Of a stretch of DNA of 64,000 bases, positions 48,601-59,351 are shown piece by piece. The first letter of the stretch is position 1; every line of letters starts with the position of its first letter. Where the stretch lies: assembly GCA_030063045.1 (NCBI GenBank), contig JAQSEB010000002.1:3782001-3846000 (forward strand), read 5' to 3'. The notes beneath the pieces were generated by a model. That model did no database searches, had not been told where the DNA came from, and was given only the letters and a program-made list of their open reading frames with translations. The DNA comes from Pratylenchus scribneri. Its lineage: Eukaryota; Nematoda; Chromadorea; Rhabditida; Pratylenchidae. The translations under genes and the position numbers were made by a program.

Positions 48601-51600
48601 TGAAATGTTGAAAACCCTTGGGTTCGTTCCATTGGCCATGGAAGAATGAACGGAAATTTGGAAAAGACCATCCGCCCCTTCAGGCAACAATTCTGGTGGG
48701 CAATTCCATTCCAATGAGAGAAGGTTACTGTCGCATCCAAAGGATAATGTCGAAACATTCGGTGCCATTTTTGGTGCTAAATATAAAAAAACTTTCCAAA
48801 TATTTTCAATTTAACCCCAGGCAACCTTCAAAATCGGTGTCAACCAAAATTGGTTCACTTTTGGGACCTTCGCCTTTGTCCGTTGCGGCCGATATTCGAA
48901 TTTTATATCGAGTATTGGCCAAAAGTTTGGTCAAATTGAAGGCAAATGCCGCCGTGGAACTTTGGCCAGGCCCAACATCGAGCCGGATTTGGGCAAATGA
49001 TTTTTGAGAGGGAACATCCTAAAATGAGAAGGATAAATTTGTAGAGAATTGAGAATGAGAAAAGGGCGTCTTATCGTGGCATGACCGTTTTTATTAAGGT
49101 GTTTTGATGTCTTTTAGTATTAAATTAATGAGAAGACTTAAAACTATCAAATTATATAAATTTTATTTTGATTTGTTCATAAATGGGAGGTTTGCTCAGG
49201 CATGACCACGGCTACAATTTTTCTATAGCCGTAGCCGTTTTAGCCGTGGCTATTTCATAGCCGTAGCCGCCCGTAGCCGCCTATTTTTTGAAATTTTATA
49301 GCCGTAGCCGCCCGCGGCTAGCCGCGGTTAGCCGTATTTTCGAAAAAAATTTTTTTGGTCAAAAAAATTTTTAAAAAAATAGTCCGGAAAAGAAAAAATA
49401 GGCAAAAAATTATCCCGCTGGGAAAAATTTGCAAATTATTTACCAAAAATTTTAAAATAATGACAAAAATTTGTAAATTAAAAAATAATAATTATTGATG
49501 GAGGGAATTTTATGAAAAAATCTCCAAAAAATAGAAAATCTGTATATGGCGGCTATTTCACGGCTAGCCGCGGCTATGAGGTCATAGCCGTTAGCCGCCC
49601 CATAGCCGTCCAATTTTCAAAATTTACAGCCGTTAGCCGCCCGTAGCCGCGGCTAGCCGCGGCTAACCGCGGCTTAGCCGTAGCCGTGGTCATGCCTGGG
49701 TTTGCTTAAGGAAATATTAAATTATTACACTCGTCCAATTTGTTGCGAACTAGGTAATTTATTTCAAACGATTATAATTCATCAAAAACTGAATCAATTT
49801 AGTTTTTTTATGTATCAAATTAAAAAGCAGACAGCCACAATTGATAAAAACTTTATTTAGATTAGTTCAAAATTGGTGGAGTTTTCTTAAAAATTGTTAA
49901 AGATTTCGTAATTCCATAGTAAAATTCCTTTTAAATAGTTTTTTGGCTATAATTTCATCAATTTCTAATTAAATAAAATTAATGTCATTAAATAGCCCAA
50001 TGTCTGCTCTTTTCTTATCAAGTTCTCTAAACCAATTTTAATAAAAATAATGTCATTAAATAGCCCTATGTCTGCTCTTAATTTCTTAACAAGTTCATCA
50101 AAATTGGTTCAATCCTTAATTAGCTATAATCGTTTGCGGCAATTGAGTCCCTCAATATATGTGTATTTTTGTTATGCTAAAGAACAATGAAAAGGAGAGG
50201 AAGGTGGGCAATGCTCTACCTTGAAATATATGAAAAATGCCCGAATTGGCCCATTTGGCACCAAGGGTGGCCGCCAATTCAAAGTTAGTGAATTTCCGCC
50301 CAACAATGGGCGGCATTGAATCAATTGAGGGGGGCCATCCGGAATGCTCTGTATGAAGGAAAATTTTGAAAATAGATAAGGCGATTGTATTTTTATGCCT
50401 GATCAGTGCGGAATGGTGCCGTTGTGCCAGCAGAATAGCCGAAACCATTGTCCGCTTCCAATGTCAAAACATAGTCGGCATTTGGTTCCAGCGAGCAAAG
50501 TGATTGATTCCGTGCCCTCGCGCCCTTCACGTACCATTCCCGCATTGCTCCCGTTCCAACTCGATGAACCTATTTGAAATGCCGAATTTTGTGTGAATAA
50601 TAATTTTTGATCTGTAATTATTAATAAATAGCAAATAAGTAAACAGACTAATGAAAAAGGAGAAAAATAAGATTAGTGTGACACTATTTGGTTCATAGCA
50701 ACGAGGAAGTAACAATAAGACTATAAGTATTTGAAAGTCCTAAATGTCTTCTGAAAAGTGGCCTCTCTAATTTTCTAATTTTCATAATTATTAAAACAAT
50801 TTGTAAAATAATCGACTTTTTCTCCAGAAATTCGTGTTTATTAGACGCAAAGATAAATAACTCTTTCAAAGGAAGGATTTCTTAAAATTTAAAAATGCTA
50901 AATTGTAGAGGACACTTTAGGCTTTCAAATGGTATATCAATTTCTCATATTGGTAATTGCTTAATTGAGAAATAGACCAAAAATTGATATAAACAAAATA
51001 AATCGTGTCTTTGCAGATGGAAAATTTTGAATTTGCTATTGGGCAATTTCCTAGCAATCATTTTTTTTTCCTTTTTATATGTCCCCTTTTAACATTTATT
51101 ACCATAATTCTGAATCCAACAATTGGGCTGGGTTCATTGTCCGCATTTGGCATTGTCCATTCCAAATCCACACAATCCGGTGTGGTCCCATTTCGGAGGA
51201 AATGAATTTCGGGCGACTTTTTAGGTGCTTAAATTGGAAAATATAATCTTAATTTGAGATGCACTAACGAAGTCCAATTGTTCGAAACAAAATTTCCGGA
51301 CCAAATTGACTTTCGCCCACAGCATTTTCGGCTCGAACCTACGAAAAATTGAAACATGTTGAGAATAAATTATTGGAAATACAGAAAAGGCGTATCGAGT
51401 GTTTGGTCTCAATCCGGCCACCTCGATCCCAGTCTGATTGTCCGCCGTAGCCAAAACACGCATTTGCCCAGCGGGGCCAATTCCATTGCCATCTTCCACA
51501 TCGGGTTGGGCAATTAGGACGGAGAAACGGAGAATGGGCTGATGGGCAGGGGAGGCGGTGAATTTGGACCATTCAAGTGTGACGGAATTGTCCGAATGAC

Positions 51601-54600
51601 GCACAATGGATGGCTTCGGAGGCGTTGGTGGTCTCACTGTAATGGATATTATTATTATTTAGAATTCAAAATGGGCGATTTCTCTCATTAAAAAAAAGTG
51701 CTAAAATATGGGAAAGGGGAATGATTGAATGACTCTTCATTAAGGGCCATCCCATCCATCAATTCAAATTCGTAATTACCATTGCACTTCAATTTATTAT
51801 TAATATTTTTTACCAGCAATCATTTGATCGTAAAAACAGCTACTTCTAAACAAATATAAAGTTAGAAAAAAAACTAGAAAATATCATTTTGTTGACTGTT
51901 CAACTTAGAATAATTCCGCCTGTTTTAATTCCGCCTGGCGAACTTAGAATAATTCCGCCTGTTTTAATTCCGCCTGGCGAACTTAGAATAATTCCGCCTG
52001 GCGAACTTAGAATAATTCCGCCTGTTTTAATTCCGCCTGGCGAACTTAGAATAATTCCGCCTGGCGAACTTAGAATAATTCCGCCTGGCGAACTTAGAAT
52101 AATTCCGCCTAGCGAACTTAGAATAATTCCGCCTGTTTTATTCCCCTTCTCTACCAAATTTGTTTGTCTTCAAAGTTGGATATGTAAAATTCTTTTACGC
52201 ACATCAATTATTTCACATCTTCAAATTTGAAAAAAAATATTGGTCATCGAAAATAATATTAGATTATAAATTCTGAGGTTAATTCTTTCTAAAATATTTT
52301 GCAAAAATTTTTGATGGCTTTTTCCTTTTTTCCCTGGATTGATTCCCCCTTCTTTGTAGCCAAAAAAATCCAGCTTTTCGCAATTAATCGTCATGCCCAA
52401 ATGTTCCTCTCAAATATGCCATCCCATTCCCTCTCATTAATCCCCATCCTCCCATCAATTCGCGCATTTTAGATTGGATAATGGATTGGATATGCCCTCT
52501 TCTCCTTCGTTTGTCAAATTTTTTGGTTGGCCAATTTGATGGATTATATTTTTACGAATTAATGGGCCTAATAAATGGGGACAATCCCCGACCAAAAATA
52601 TAAAATATCCGTCCATTATTTCCCCTCCTCCTTGTAAATTTCATTCGCGCCCAATTTGCACTCCTCTCTTTTCCATTCAACTTTCCTTTATATTTTCCAT
52701 TAATTCCTTTTATTTTCCATTTGCTTTGGTGCGCATTTGTCCTTGGCCTCCCCTCCCAAACTTTCATTTCCCATTGTTCCTCATAAATCCACCAAAATCC
52801 ATCACACACAAAATTTTCACCGGAACTATTTTGAGTGCAAATATTTGTGAGAAGGCCAAATTTGGAAATGGATTGGCGCTCGCCGAATGACCCAAATTAA
52901 AGAGAGGGAGAAGGGTCATATGTCCAACAAGAATAAAAAATATCTTAAAATGGGTATAAACTGCTGGAAAACTGACTTCGCACAACCAAATCAATGGCAT
53001 CGCCATTTTGTGGCAATTCGGCCGCAAACAATGCATCCGTCTCCAATCGGCATTTCCATTGGCCAGCGTCTTGTGGGAGGATTGGCCCAATTTTGAGGCC
53101 AAAAAATGGCCGTTGCAGTTCGAAACGGCCATTGCTTACCCACCACTGTTGGCTCATTTCCATGGTGGCTTCCTGTGGAAATTAATGGAGTAAAAATAAT
53201 TTGGAAAAAGGGAGAAAAAAGGATTAAATTTGTGGCGCCAAGGAGATAAGCCTTGGAAAATGGCCATGTTTGCCGTGGGATAACTTTGAAAGCAGTGAAC
53301 CATTTTTGACTATTTTGATGTCATTTTGAAGAATAATTTTTGGTTATTGAATAAATTTTTTTATAAATCGATTAATTCAGCTAATTCGGAAATATGGCTT
53401 CTAGAATATGACTAGTCATTTTCCATCATTTCTTCCAATTTTTCGGTCATAATTCTGTGAATTTTAAGCCAATCCATTTGTTTTCTATACTATTCAATAA
53501 ATCTCATCCAGCTTTTTTATTTAACATCAAATTCGATGAAAATTCTTCCATTTTTAAGCGCTAAAATGGCTTTGGCCCAAATGGGCTGTTTCCGGATTAA
53601 CTAGTAGAAACCATTTCCACCCTCATCAAAATTATGTAAAAAATAAATTTCTTGGCCACATTTCCCCCCAAATTTTCCCTCATAGATCTTGCCAATCCCC
53701 AATTCCATTTCCTTGGCCATCTCATTTCATTCAGCTTCTCCTTTTCATCAAATTTTCCCGGTCAGCCTTTGCCCTTCCCATCTCCCATTCCGTTCCCCTG
53801 GGGCAAATTCCTTCCCATCCCCTCCTAGAAAGAGGAGAGGAAGTCCATCCAATTTGGGCACATCCAAAGAAGAAGTTGGCCTTTCCCACAAATTGTTGAT
53901 TAGAGGAGGCGGAAATTGGGCCTACTTTTCCCACAGGGCCACCCTCCTTTCCATTCATTCCATCGATGATGACCAAAAATGAGTGGCACCGAATATTTTT
54001 GGGTGGTCTCTTTTTGGCCATTGGCCACCACATATTATTGACAGACAGGTCCCCCGCCGGTTGCCCCCCCTCTCTCCGGCAGTTGGCCATTTTGAGTGAG
54101 TTTGTTTTGACTTTCCCCTCCATCGCCCATTTCCATATGCATATTGCCCCCCTCCCAGCCCCATATCCAAAGGCAATTAACCTTCCTTCCAAGCGGTCAG
54201 CAATTGGTGCTGGACCTTGGAATGGAATTGGCCTTGGTATTATAAATGCTAAGGAGGAATGGAAGGAGGCCGAAGGGGGGAGGGGGGATTGGCTGGCAGC
54301 ATTTGCCTTTTTCCCCTCCAGCGTTCCCTCCACCCCCTCCGGGCGAATTGGGGGTCATTTGTGCCCGGTTGGGTGGACACAGAATTGGAAAAGGAAGGAA
54401 ATGAGGGAATGGGTGGAGGGGAAACGAATTTATTGCCCGGAAAGCCACGAACCCCACCCCAAAGACCTCAATCTCCTTTTGAAGGCAGTGACATAAACAA
54501 TGGCACTCACATTTTTGGAATTGGGTGTGGAAGAGGGGCAAATCGGAACGGACTAACTTGACGCCGTTTATAATAACTCATCGAGGATTGAATTAATTGT

Positions 54601-56111
54601 GATAATTTTAGTATCAAATTAAAGAGCAGACCGTTGGCTATCAAATGATATTAATTTTATTTAAATTGGTTCAGAATTTATAAAGCTATGCCCAAAATAC
54701 CACAGAAAATTTTGCTAATCTATTATAAAGGTCATTTTTGTGGTTTTTGTACATAACTCCATCATTTCTGAACCAATTTAAATAAAATTAATATTATTTA
54801 ATAGCCAAAAGTCTGCTCTTTAATTATATACAAAATTTTCAAAATTGGTTCAGTTCTTAATGAGTTATTATAAATGGCAACAGTCCACTCTATGGTAAAT
54901 TCAATCGCTAGGATCAAGCCAATTTTCCATTCAAATTTTGGCCAATTTTTTCCCATTCTTCAATTCCATCGGCCAAATATAATTTTCTTTTCTAATGCAC
55001 ATTTGGCGACCACGACCAAAAAAAATTTCCCACCAAGCAAATAATAAGTGGCTAGGGAAAGGCAGGTTGGGTGGAAAAGGGAAGGGAAATTGGAAAAGGA
55101 AATTGGCCAAAGGTGGCCCCCGCAAATATTGGAACCACACACAGAAATATGGCCTCAACTTTCTCAAATTCCTTGCCGCCTGGCCAATTTTTGACTTTAT
55201 TTCCGAAAAAAAATAACAAAAATGGTCGAAATTGAAGGAATAAGCATGGGAAAGGGGCACACCTTCAATTTGAGCATGGCAAAGTTTTTGGAGCCATACT
55301 TTGGAAGGATTAAACTATTTTTGGCAAATTTGATGTCATTTTGAAGAAAAAATTTTAAGCTATTTAATGGAATATTAAATAAATTGACTGGTTCATTCTT
55401 TGTGAGATCAGGTTAAAAAAAAGAATAAATTAAATTGGATGGGGGTCGTTTGAATATTATTGGCCATGTTTCTCGTAGCATAAATCAGCAGAAGGAATTA
55501 AGCTAATTTTGACAAATTTGATATTATTTTGAAGAGCAAAGTTTTGGCTATTTAATGGAATATTTTTTTTAATAAATTGGCTCAGCCTTTCGGAAATAGT
55601 GCTTCAAAAACACGGGTAACCATTTTCTTTCTATCTTCGACTTCTATGGTGTTATTTGGCCATAATTCAGTGAATTTTAAGCCAATCCATTTGATTTCTA
55701 TATCATTCGATAGATCTCATCCAGCTCTTTAATTTGACATCAAATTTGATCAAAGTGCTTCAATGTTTAAAGTGTTATAAAGCTTCGCGTCCAAACGGCT
55801 TATCGCCCATATTTGAAGGGAAGGAATGAGGGAAGAAAGGAACTTGCCTGCCGAAAACTTGCAATCAACGCATCCTCATGCATCCAATCCAGCCTTCGGA
55901 CCAGTTGGGGATGTTCAAAATCTGGGGCCATATGTGTTCGGACCAGGTGGCTGGCACTGGCGCATTCCAACGTCAATTCAGTGCCATTCACTGCCCTTCG
56001 CCTTTCCAATTTGAGTTCACTTGCCCCATCAAATTGGCCTCCTCCTTTTCCACCCATTGTCGATTCGTGGGCGGCCACAAAAGCCAACAAAGGCAGAACA
56101 AGAAGAGTCAT
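36689..56111 (-). CDS. Receptor-type protein tyrosine phosphatase (Ig + FN3, D1 active, D2 degenerate), CLR-1-like
   Basis: Twenty-six minus-strand exons from 56111 to 36689 keep one frame and give about 1327 aa. Order: hydrophobic signal segment ([13 protein letters not shown]); one Ig domain (ELTLECAS ... LDWMHED ... DAGQWKCR, split by a 2.7-kb intron); FN3 domains (marks [79 protein letters not shown]); a transmembrane segment (47209-47140, [20 protein letters not shown]); a basic juxtamembrane part; then two PTP domains. D1 is complete: [35 protein letters not shown], the WPDHG loop and the P-loop [11 protein letters not shown]2 keeps the fold ([37 protein letters not shown]) but its P-loop region reads [12 protein letters not shown], so it should be inactive. 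The architecture suggests CLR-1, a negative regulator of FGF receptor signalling, though this is not proven. Three introns begin with GC. Confidence 0.87.
37010..37400. repeat. Family D palindromic repeats in phosphatase intron
   Basis: Two copies in tandem (about 37010-37165 and 37255-37385). Each has ATGAAATTTCAATTTCATACC-like and GGTTTAAAAAACGGTTCAGC motifs, and their ends are inverted. They match the copy in the OAT intron at 1430-1612. Confidence 0.5.
38693..39153. mobile_element. Candidate non-autonomous DNA element with inverted ends and subterminal repeats
   Basis: The left end TTCCCTGTGGGC and right end GCCCACCGGGAA are inverted. Inside both ends are repeats of GGATAAT and GGGTACGG/ACGGGTA. 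This resembles the subterminal repeats of the two hAT-type elements in this window. No clear target duplication was found, so the call is tentative. It lies in the phosphatase intron between exons 39454-39176 and 38652-38455. Confidence 0.4.
39695..40190. repeat. Family C repeat interrupted by a C-rich insertion
   Basis: The family C arms (AAACCGTAACCAAATTATTT, CAATGCGTCTTGACCAATTC, then AGGATAAACCCTTAAACC) are separated by about 190 bp of C-rich sequence (about 39953-40147). That sequence begins GTGTTGTCCCCC and ends CCGTGGTGCAAC. The insert is unrelated to the other copies. Confidence 0.45.
40500..41405. repeat. Family A palindromic repeats in phosphatase intron
   Basis: At least three copies, intact or partial, with the recurrent AAATTGAAGAGCAGACTTTT and GGCTATCCATTGATAT cores in both orientations. 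They fill most of the intron between exons 41648-41456 and 40442-40263. Confidence 0.55.
42112..43416 (-). mobile_element. Decayed hAT transposon with BED finger and dimerisation remnants
   Basis: The element is bounded by 11-bp inverted ends, TAGTGTGCGGC and GCCGCACACTA, and by exact 8-bp target duplications CTTATAAG (42104-42111 and 43417-43424). This is the hAT hallmark. On the minus strand, a BED-type zinc finger remnant (about 42994-42850: CNEC then [11 protein letters not shown]) is followed after a non-coding gap by a hAT C-terminal dimerisation domain (about 42780-42500: [45 protein letters not shown]). The catalytic core is missing, so it is a deletion derivative. Both ends carry dense subterminal GACCGAGA / ATATCTCGG repeats. 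It lies in a phosphatase intron. Confidence 0.92.
43530..43665. repeat. Partial family A repeat beside the hAT element
   Basis: Right half of family A (GGATAGCCAAAAGTATGTTC and TTCAATCCTTAATGAATTAT). The left half lies at about 41700-41880, so the hAT element appears to have inserted within or next to a family A copy. Confidence 0.45.
44163..44967. mobile_element. Long imperfect foldback element with GC-rich core hairpin
   Basis: The outer arms are reverse complements with some mismatches: GGTATTGGCTCGGATTCGGT near the left end and its complement before 44957; CTATAGCTCATTCGAAAGAGC on both sides. They extend inward for about 200 bp. The core (about 44495-44665) is unusually GC-rich and forms a perfect 14-bp hairpin (GACGAGCTTGTGGC ... 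GCCACAAGCTCGTC). Flanking 8-mers AAAAATTA and AAAAATTC agree at seven positions and may be the target duplication. It sits in the phosphatase intron between exons 45712-45600 and 43988-43867. No transposase is present. Confidence 0.8.
45895..46160. repeat. Family C repeat in phosphatase intron
   Basis: Shares GACTAAACTATGACCAAATT, TATACCATTCAATGCGTTTT and GACAAACTCTTAAAC motifs with the family C copies at 5.7, 6.5-7.4, 39.7 and 48.2 kb. Confidence 0.5.
46443..46834 (+). repeat. 24-bp unit array no. 4, in phosphatase intron
   Basis: About 16 uniform units. Many have the GTCA variant (AAGTTCGTCAGGCGG) interspersed with GCCA units, and this T variant is far rarer in other arrays. The orientation is antisense to the host gene. 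It lies directly upstream (in gene sense) of the exon starting at 46425. Confidence 0.92.
48240..48545. repeat. Family C repeat in phosphatase intron
   Basis: Contains GAGTTTGTCTTATATTAACA, GAATTGGATAGAGCTGGTCA, GACGCATTGAATGGTTTATA and AAACGGTTTAAACCAG, as in the other family C copies. Confidence 0.5.
49197..49698. mobile_element. hAT-like MITE with TAGCCG subterminal repeats
   Basis: The 502-bp element begins CAGGCATGACCACGGCTA and ends with its reverse complement TAGCCGTGGTCATGCCTG. It is flanked by the exact 8-bp direct repeat GGTTTGCT (49189-49196 and 49699-49706). Each end contains about ten tandem or inverted copies of the hexamer TAGCCG/CGGCTA, while the middle is AT-rich and non-coding. 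Ends starting CAG and an 8-bp duplication place it with hAT elements. It lies in the phosphatase intron between exons 50348-50220 and 49018-48826. Confidence 0.9.
49740..50140. repeat. Family A palindromic repeats in phosphatase intron
   Basis: Contains CATCAAAAACTGAATCAATT, TCATTAAATAGCCCAATGTCT and a duplicated TCATTAAATAGCCCTATGTC. This indicates one palindromic copy plus a partial direct duplication of its right core. Confidence 0.5.
51898..52146 (-). repeat. 24-bp unit array no. 5, in phosphatase intron 2
   Basis: About nine units in the TTCCGCCTGGCGAAC orientation, with several 15-bp short units. In relation to the host gene this array is in sense orientation, unlike array no. 4 in the same gene. 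Confidence 0.9.
53280..55795. repeat. Repeat-rich 2.7-kb intron 1 of the phosphatase gene
   Basis: Non-coding. Two copies of a related palindromic repeat lie at about 53270-53600 and 55280-55790 (shared TTTTGATGTCATTTTGAAGA, AAGCCAATCCATTTG and ATAGATCTCATCCAGCTC). A family A copy lies at 54565-54885, and there are strand-biased C+T- then G-rich blocks at 53690-54540. Frames of 100-200 codons in this block (for example 53731-54333 minus) are compositional and have no domain. Confidence 0.5.
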
Positions 56112-56314
56112 ATTTTTGTAGGGAAATTGTTGGATTTTAAAATGATTGTGCCATTTTTGTTCTGGAAATAATTAAAAATTGTTTGGATGGGGAAATTATA
56201 ATTTTGGTTGGACTTTCGGATGCTATTTTTCTTTGAAAATAATCAAAAAATATTTGTTGATGCTGATGAGGCGAAAAGTTAGGGCCAAAAAAAATAATTT
56301 TAAAAGTAGCTTTC

Positions 56315-56383
56315 TTGACCCGGGGTCGAACCCCCAACCTCCAGTCGCGAAAAGGGAAGCCTTCACCACTACGCTATACAGCA
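56315..56383 (-). repeat. tRNA-derived SINE-like fragment (A and B boxes)
   Basis: On the minus strand it has an A box (TAGCGTAGTGG, 56376-56366) and a B box (GGTTCGACCCC, 56332-56322), spaced as in a tRNA. The acceptor stem halves do not pair, so a functional tRNA is unlikely. Downstream sequence of the type AAATAATCAAAAA with TTGTTTGGATGGGGAAATTA recurs at 56170, 56430 and 56710, which suggests a SINE body present in several partial copies. Confidence 0.55.
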
Positions 56384-56530
56384 CATAGTCAACTAGTGTT
56401 GAAAAAAAAACTAAAAAGTTTTATGGATAAGGAAATAAAATTTGTTGGAGGATTTTTGGATGCCATTTTGCCCCCTGGAAATAATCAAAAATATTTGCTG
56501 ATTTGTCCATAAAATTATTAAAAAATATAG

Positions 56531-56585
56531 CAATCTTGTGCCGGGATCGAACACTCATTCACCACTAGGCTATAGGCTATACAAC
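56531..56585 (-). repeat. Second SINE-like fragment with internal deletion
   Basis: A box TAGCCTAGTGG (56572-56562) and B box GTTCGATCCCGG (56553-56542) on the minus strand are only about 8 bp apart, against about 33 bp in the neighbour. The anticodon region has therefore been lost. The flanks carry the same GTATAG and AAATAATCAAAAATATT motifs. Confidence 0.5.
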
Positions 56586-58457
56586 ACACACGACACAGGT
56601 GTAATAGGAAATAATAAATAACCAAAATTATTTAAGGATATGGAAATAATATTTTAATATTTTTGGGGATGGCTTTTGAATGTCTGTCATTTTACTGTGC
56701 ATTTTGAATGCCATTTTGCCTCTGGAAATAATCAAAAAATTGTTTGGATGGGGAAATTATGTTTTTGGGAGAACTTTTGGGAATAATTGGGCAATTGTTG
56801 GTGGCCGATGGCTGGAACACTGCGTGAAAATTGTTGCACGGCAATGGACTGGGGCATTGGGGGAAGGCTTTACCCCCATTCACATTTGAATGAATGGAAT
56901 GAATAAAAAAAAAAGAAAATTGGGTGGAAAATAAGCGAATGAAATGAAAAGGAAGGAAAATACATTTTTCCCCCACCAACCAAATCCCGCATTTTGCTAT
57001 AATTTTCTCTTTTTTTATTTGAGTGAATGAAGTACCGAAAAAAATGTTTTTATGTCCTTTTGGGGAAATAATGACCAAATGGGCCAACTGGCTGTTGGGG
57101 AATCAGGAATGAGTGCCGCCGATTAAGGTAATTTTATAAGTTTTTTGGCCCATAGTTCAATGTGGCATTGACCAATTTATGAAGGCAATATATCCTTGTA
57201 AAGCCCAAAGTCCCCTTTACAATGTGGCTTTTTAAATTTTATAAAATATAGGCTTTCAAAAAAGTTGCATGTCTTTGAGTGGAATAAACCCGAATTTATT
57301 GGAGTAAAAGGCGCTTATTTTACAATTGTTTTAAAATTTTGAGGGCATTTTGGGCTTTCAAATGGCATATAGCCTTCCTGAATTGGCTGCTTCCTTCTCG
57401 AGCAATGGCCAAAAGAACACCCAGCAGGTACTCAATTTGTAGGGTCAAAACAATTAATTTGGATATGCCAATTTTTTTGGTTGGCATTGGTGCCATATTT
57501 GATTTGTTTGTTTTATTGGTGGCCATATTTGAATGGAAATGGGGAGGGGATTATGAATGGGATTGGAAGGACAGGAAAGGGGAAACATATTTGTTTGAAC
57601 ACATTTCCCTCCAATTTTTTGTGGCGGCCAATCAAAAAACCCAAAATTGGAAAGGAAAATTGGATATGGCCAATTCAATCAATCTATGGTTCGAAAATTT
57701 ACATATTTAGCTTACAAAATTTGATGTCATTGAATTTTATGGAAAATGTGGAAGGAAGGAATGGCCAAAATGGAAGAAATGATGAGGAATTGGTGGTCGC
57801 GGTTGGAAGCATGAGGGAAAAGGAAGGGGGCGTGGCCAAAAAGATGGAGGCCAAATGGAATGGGGGAAAGAAATATTCATGGGGGGATTTGGAGAGTGGT
57901 CAAGTTGGCATTGGCCTTGGGGGGAAGAAATAATCCGGGGCATCGGCAATCCGCCGGATTCAGAAGGAAAGAATGAAGGCATTTCCATCCAAAATGAGGT
58001 GGGAATATGCTTATTAGACATCACTGCCTTTTAGGGAAAGAGTCCATTAATTACAATTTAGAAAGAGATAATATTTTATTTACATATTAAATTCATTCGA
58101 AACATTATGTTTCAATTACTACCATTTCATTATAGGTACTCTTTTTTAGCCAACTCAATGAGGAAGGGAAGCAATTAATTCAGGAAGGAGATATGCCATT
58201 TAAAAAAGATAAATGTCCTCTAAAAGGTGGCTTCAATCTCGAATTGGTTATTCTTCGAGATCTGAGCTAAAAGCGATGCAGATACTGATCGCCCGGTACT
58301 GCTTGAATCGTGCCCTAGCTTTGAATTTAATCAAAAACTTTTGTCAAAATTTAGTCATTTTTATGCCATTGTAATTTGTCTATAATGAATTGTTAAAGAA
58401 TTGTTAGACTTTGTCATACAGATTGGATTAAGCTATCTAAGGTATAGGCAGGATATA

Positions 58458-58574
58458 CCGTAAATATTCTATTAGTAACCCAGTCTCTATTTGCAACCCA
58501 GTCGCTATTTATAACCCACCCTAGAGAAGCTCTGAAATTTATTAACTTATGGGTTACTAATAGAATATTTACGG
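58458..58574. mobile_element. Short TA-flanked inverted repeat (Tc1/mariner-type MITE candidate)
   Basis: A 25-bp perfect inverted repeat starts CCGTAAATATTCTATTAG at the left and ends CTAATAGAATATTTACGG at the right, separated by about 67 bp. Both ends abut TA, the target duplication of Tc1/mariner elements. No coding capacity. Confidence 0.7.
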
Positions 58575-59351
58575 TATTTTATAAATCTAACCGATTTGGC
58601 CAGGTTTTATGGCCCACATAAAATAAATGCTGCTTAATATTCACAGGAAAGTTTGGATGGATAAATTCAACGATTTTATTCATAAATAAATTATATAATA
58701 ATTTGGAAATGGGTCAAAATTGGGCCGACTTTTTATGAATGGTGTTGCCAAGGACTTCCACAAAGGCTTGCAAAATTTGATTAAGTCAATGTTGGAAGGA
58801 AAATAAATTGAAGGTGGGGAAAAGGTGGTCGATTAGGGTTAAGGGCATGCTTGGAGAGAGAATGGAGCATTTCCACCGCCATTTTTGGCAACCAATTCTC
58901 ATTCATCCAATTATATTCCCTGCTGTGCTTCTGCTGTGCTGCCCCACCACCTCCCAAAAATAATTATATGGCGGTGGCCTAGTGGCAATGGAAGGAGGGG
59001 GCCACCACCAATTCCCCTCAATGCTCCAAATCCCATTTTTGGGGATGAATAAAATAAGGAGGAGTCCGGCATATGCCCAGTGTCCATGCCCAGGTGTTTT
59101 TTTTGCCCACTTCCAATTCATATTTAAGAAAATCACACAAATATATTTATTAATGAATAATTTGAATTAGAAAAGATAACATTTTCGATAAAATTATTGT
59201 TGTTTTATTTATTCACATTTGTGTTTTTGCCCTTCCACATTATTTCTTTTCTTTGTTTACATCATCATTATCATTGGGCCACCTTGATGATCACCACCAC
59301 CCTCTTGTTCAGGATGGGTCCATTTCGGCCATTTCTGTCTCAATATAGGCA

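Noticed and set aside
53731..54333. 200-codon minus-strand open frame
   Set aside because: Lies inside the large phosphatase intron in a strand-biased block; an equally long frame exists on the other strand; no domain.
56315..56383. Functional tRNA gene
   Set aside because: A and B boxes are present, but the acceptor stem does not pair and similar fragments lie nearby, so a SINE-like origin is more likely.
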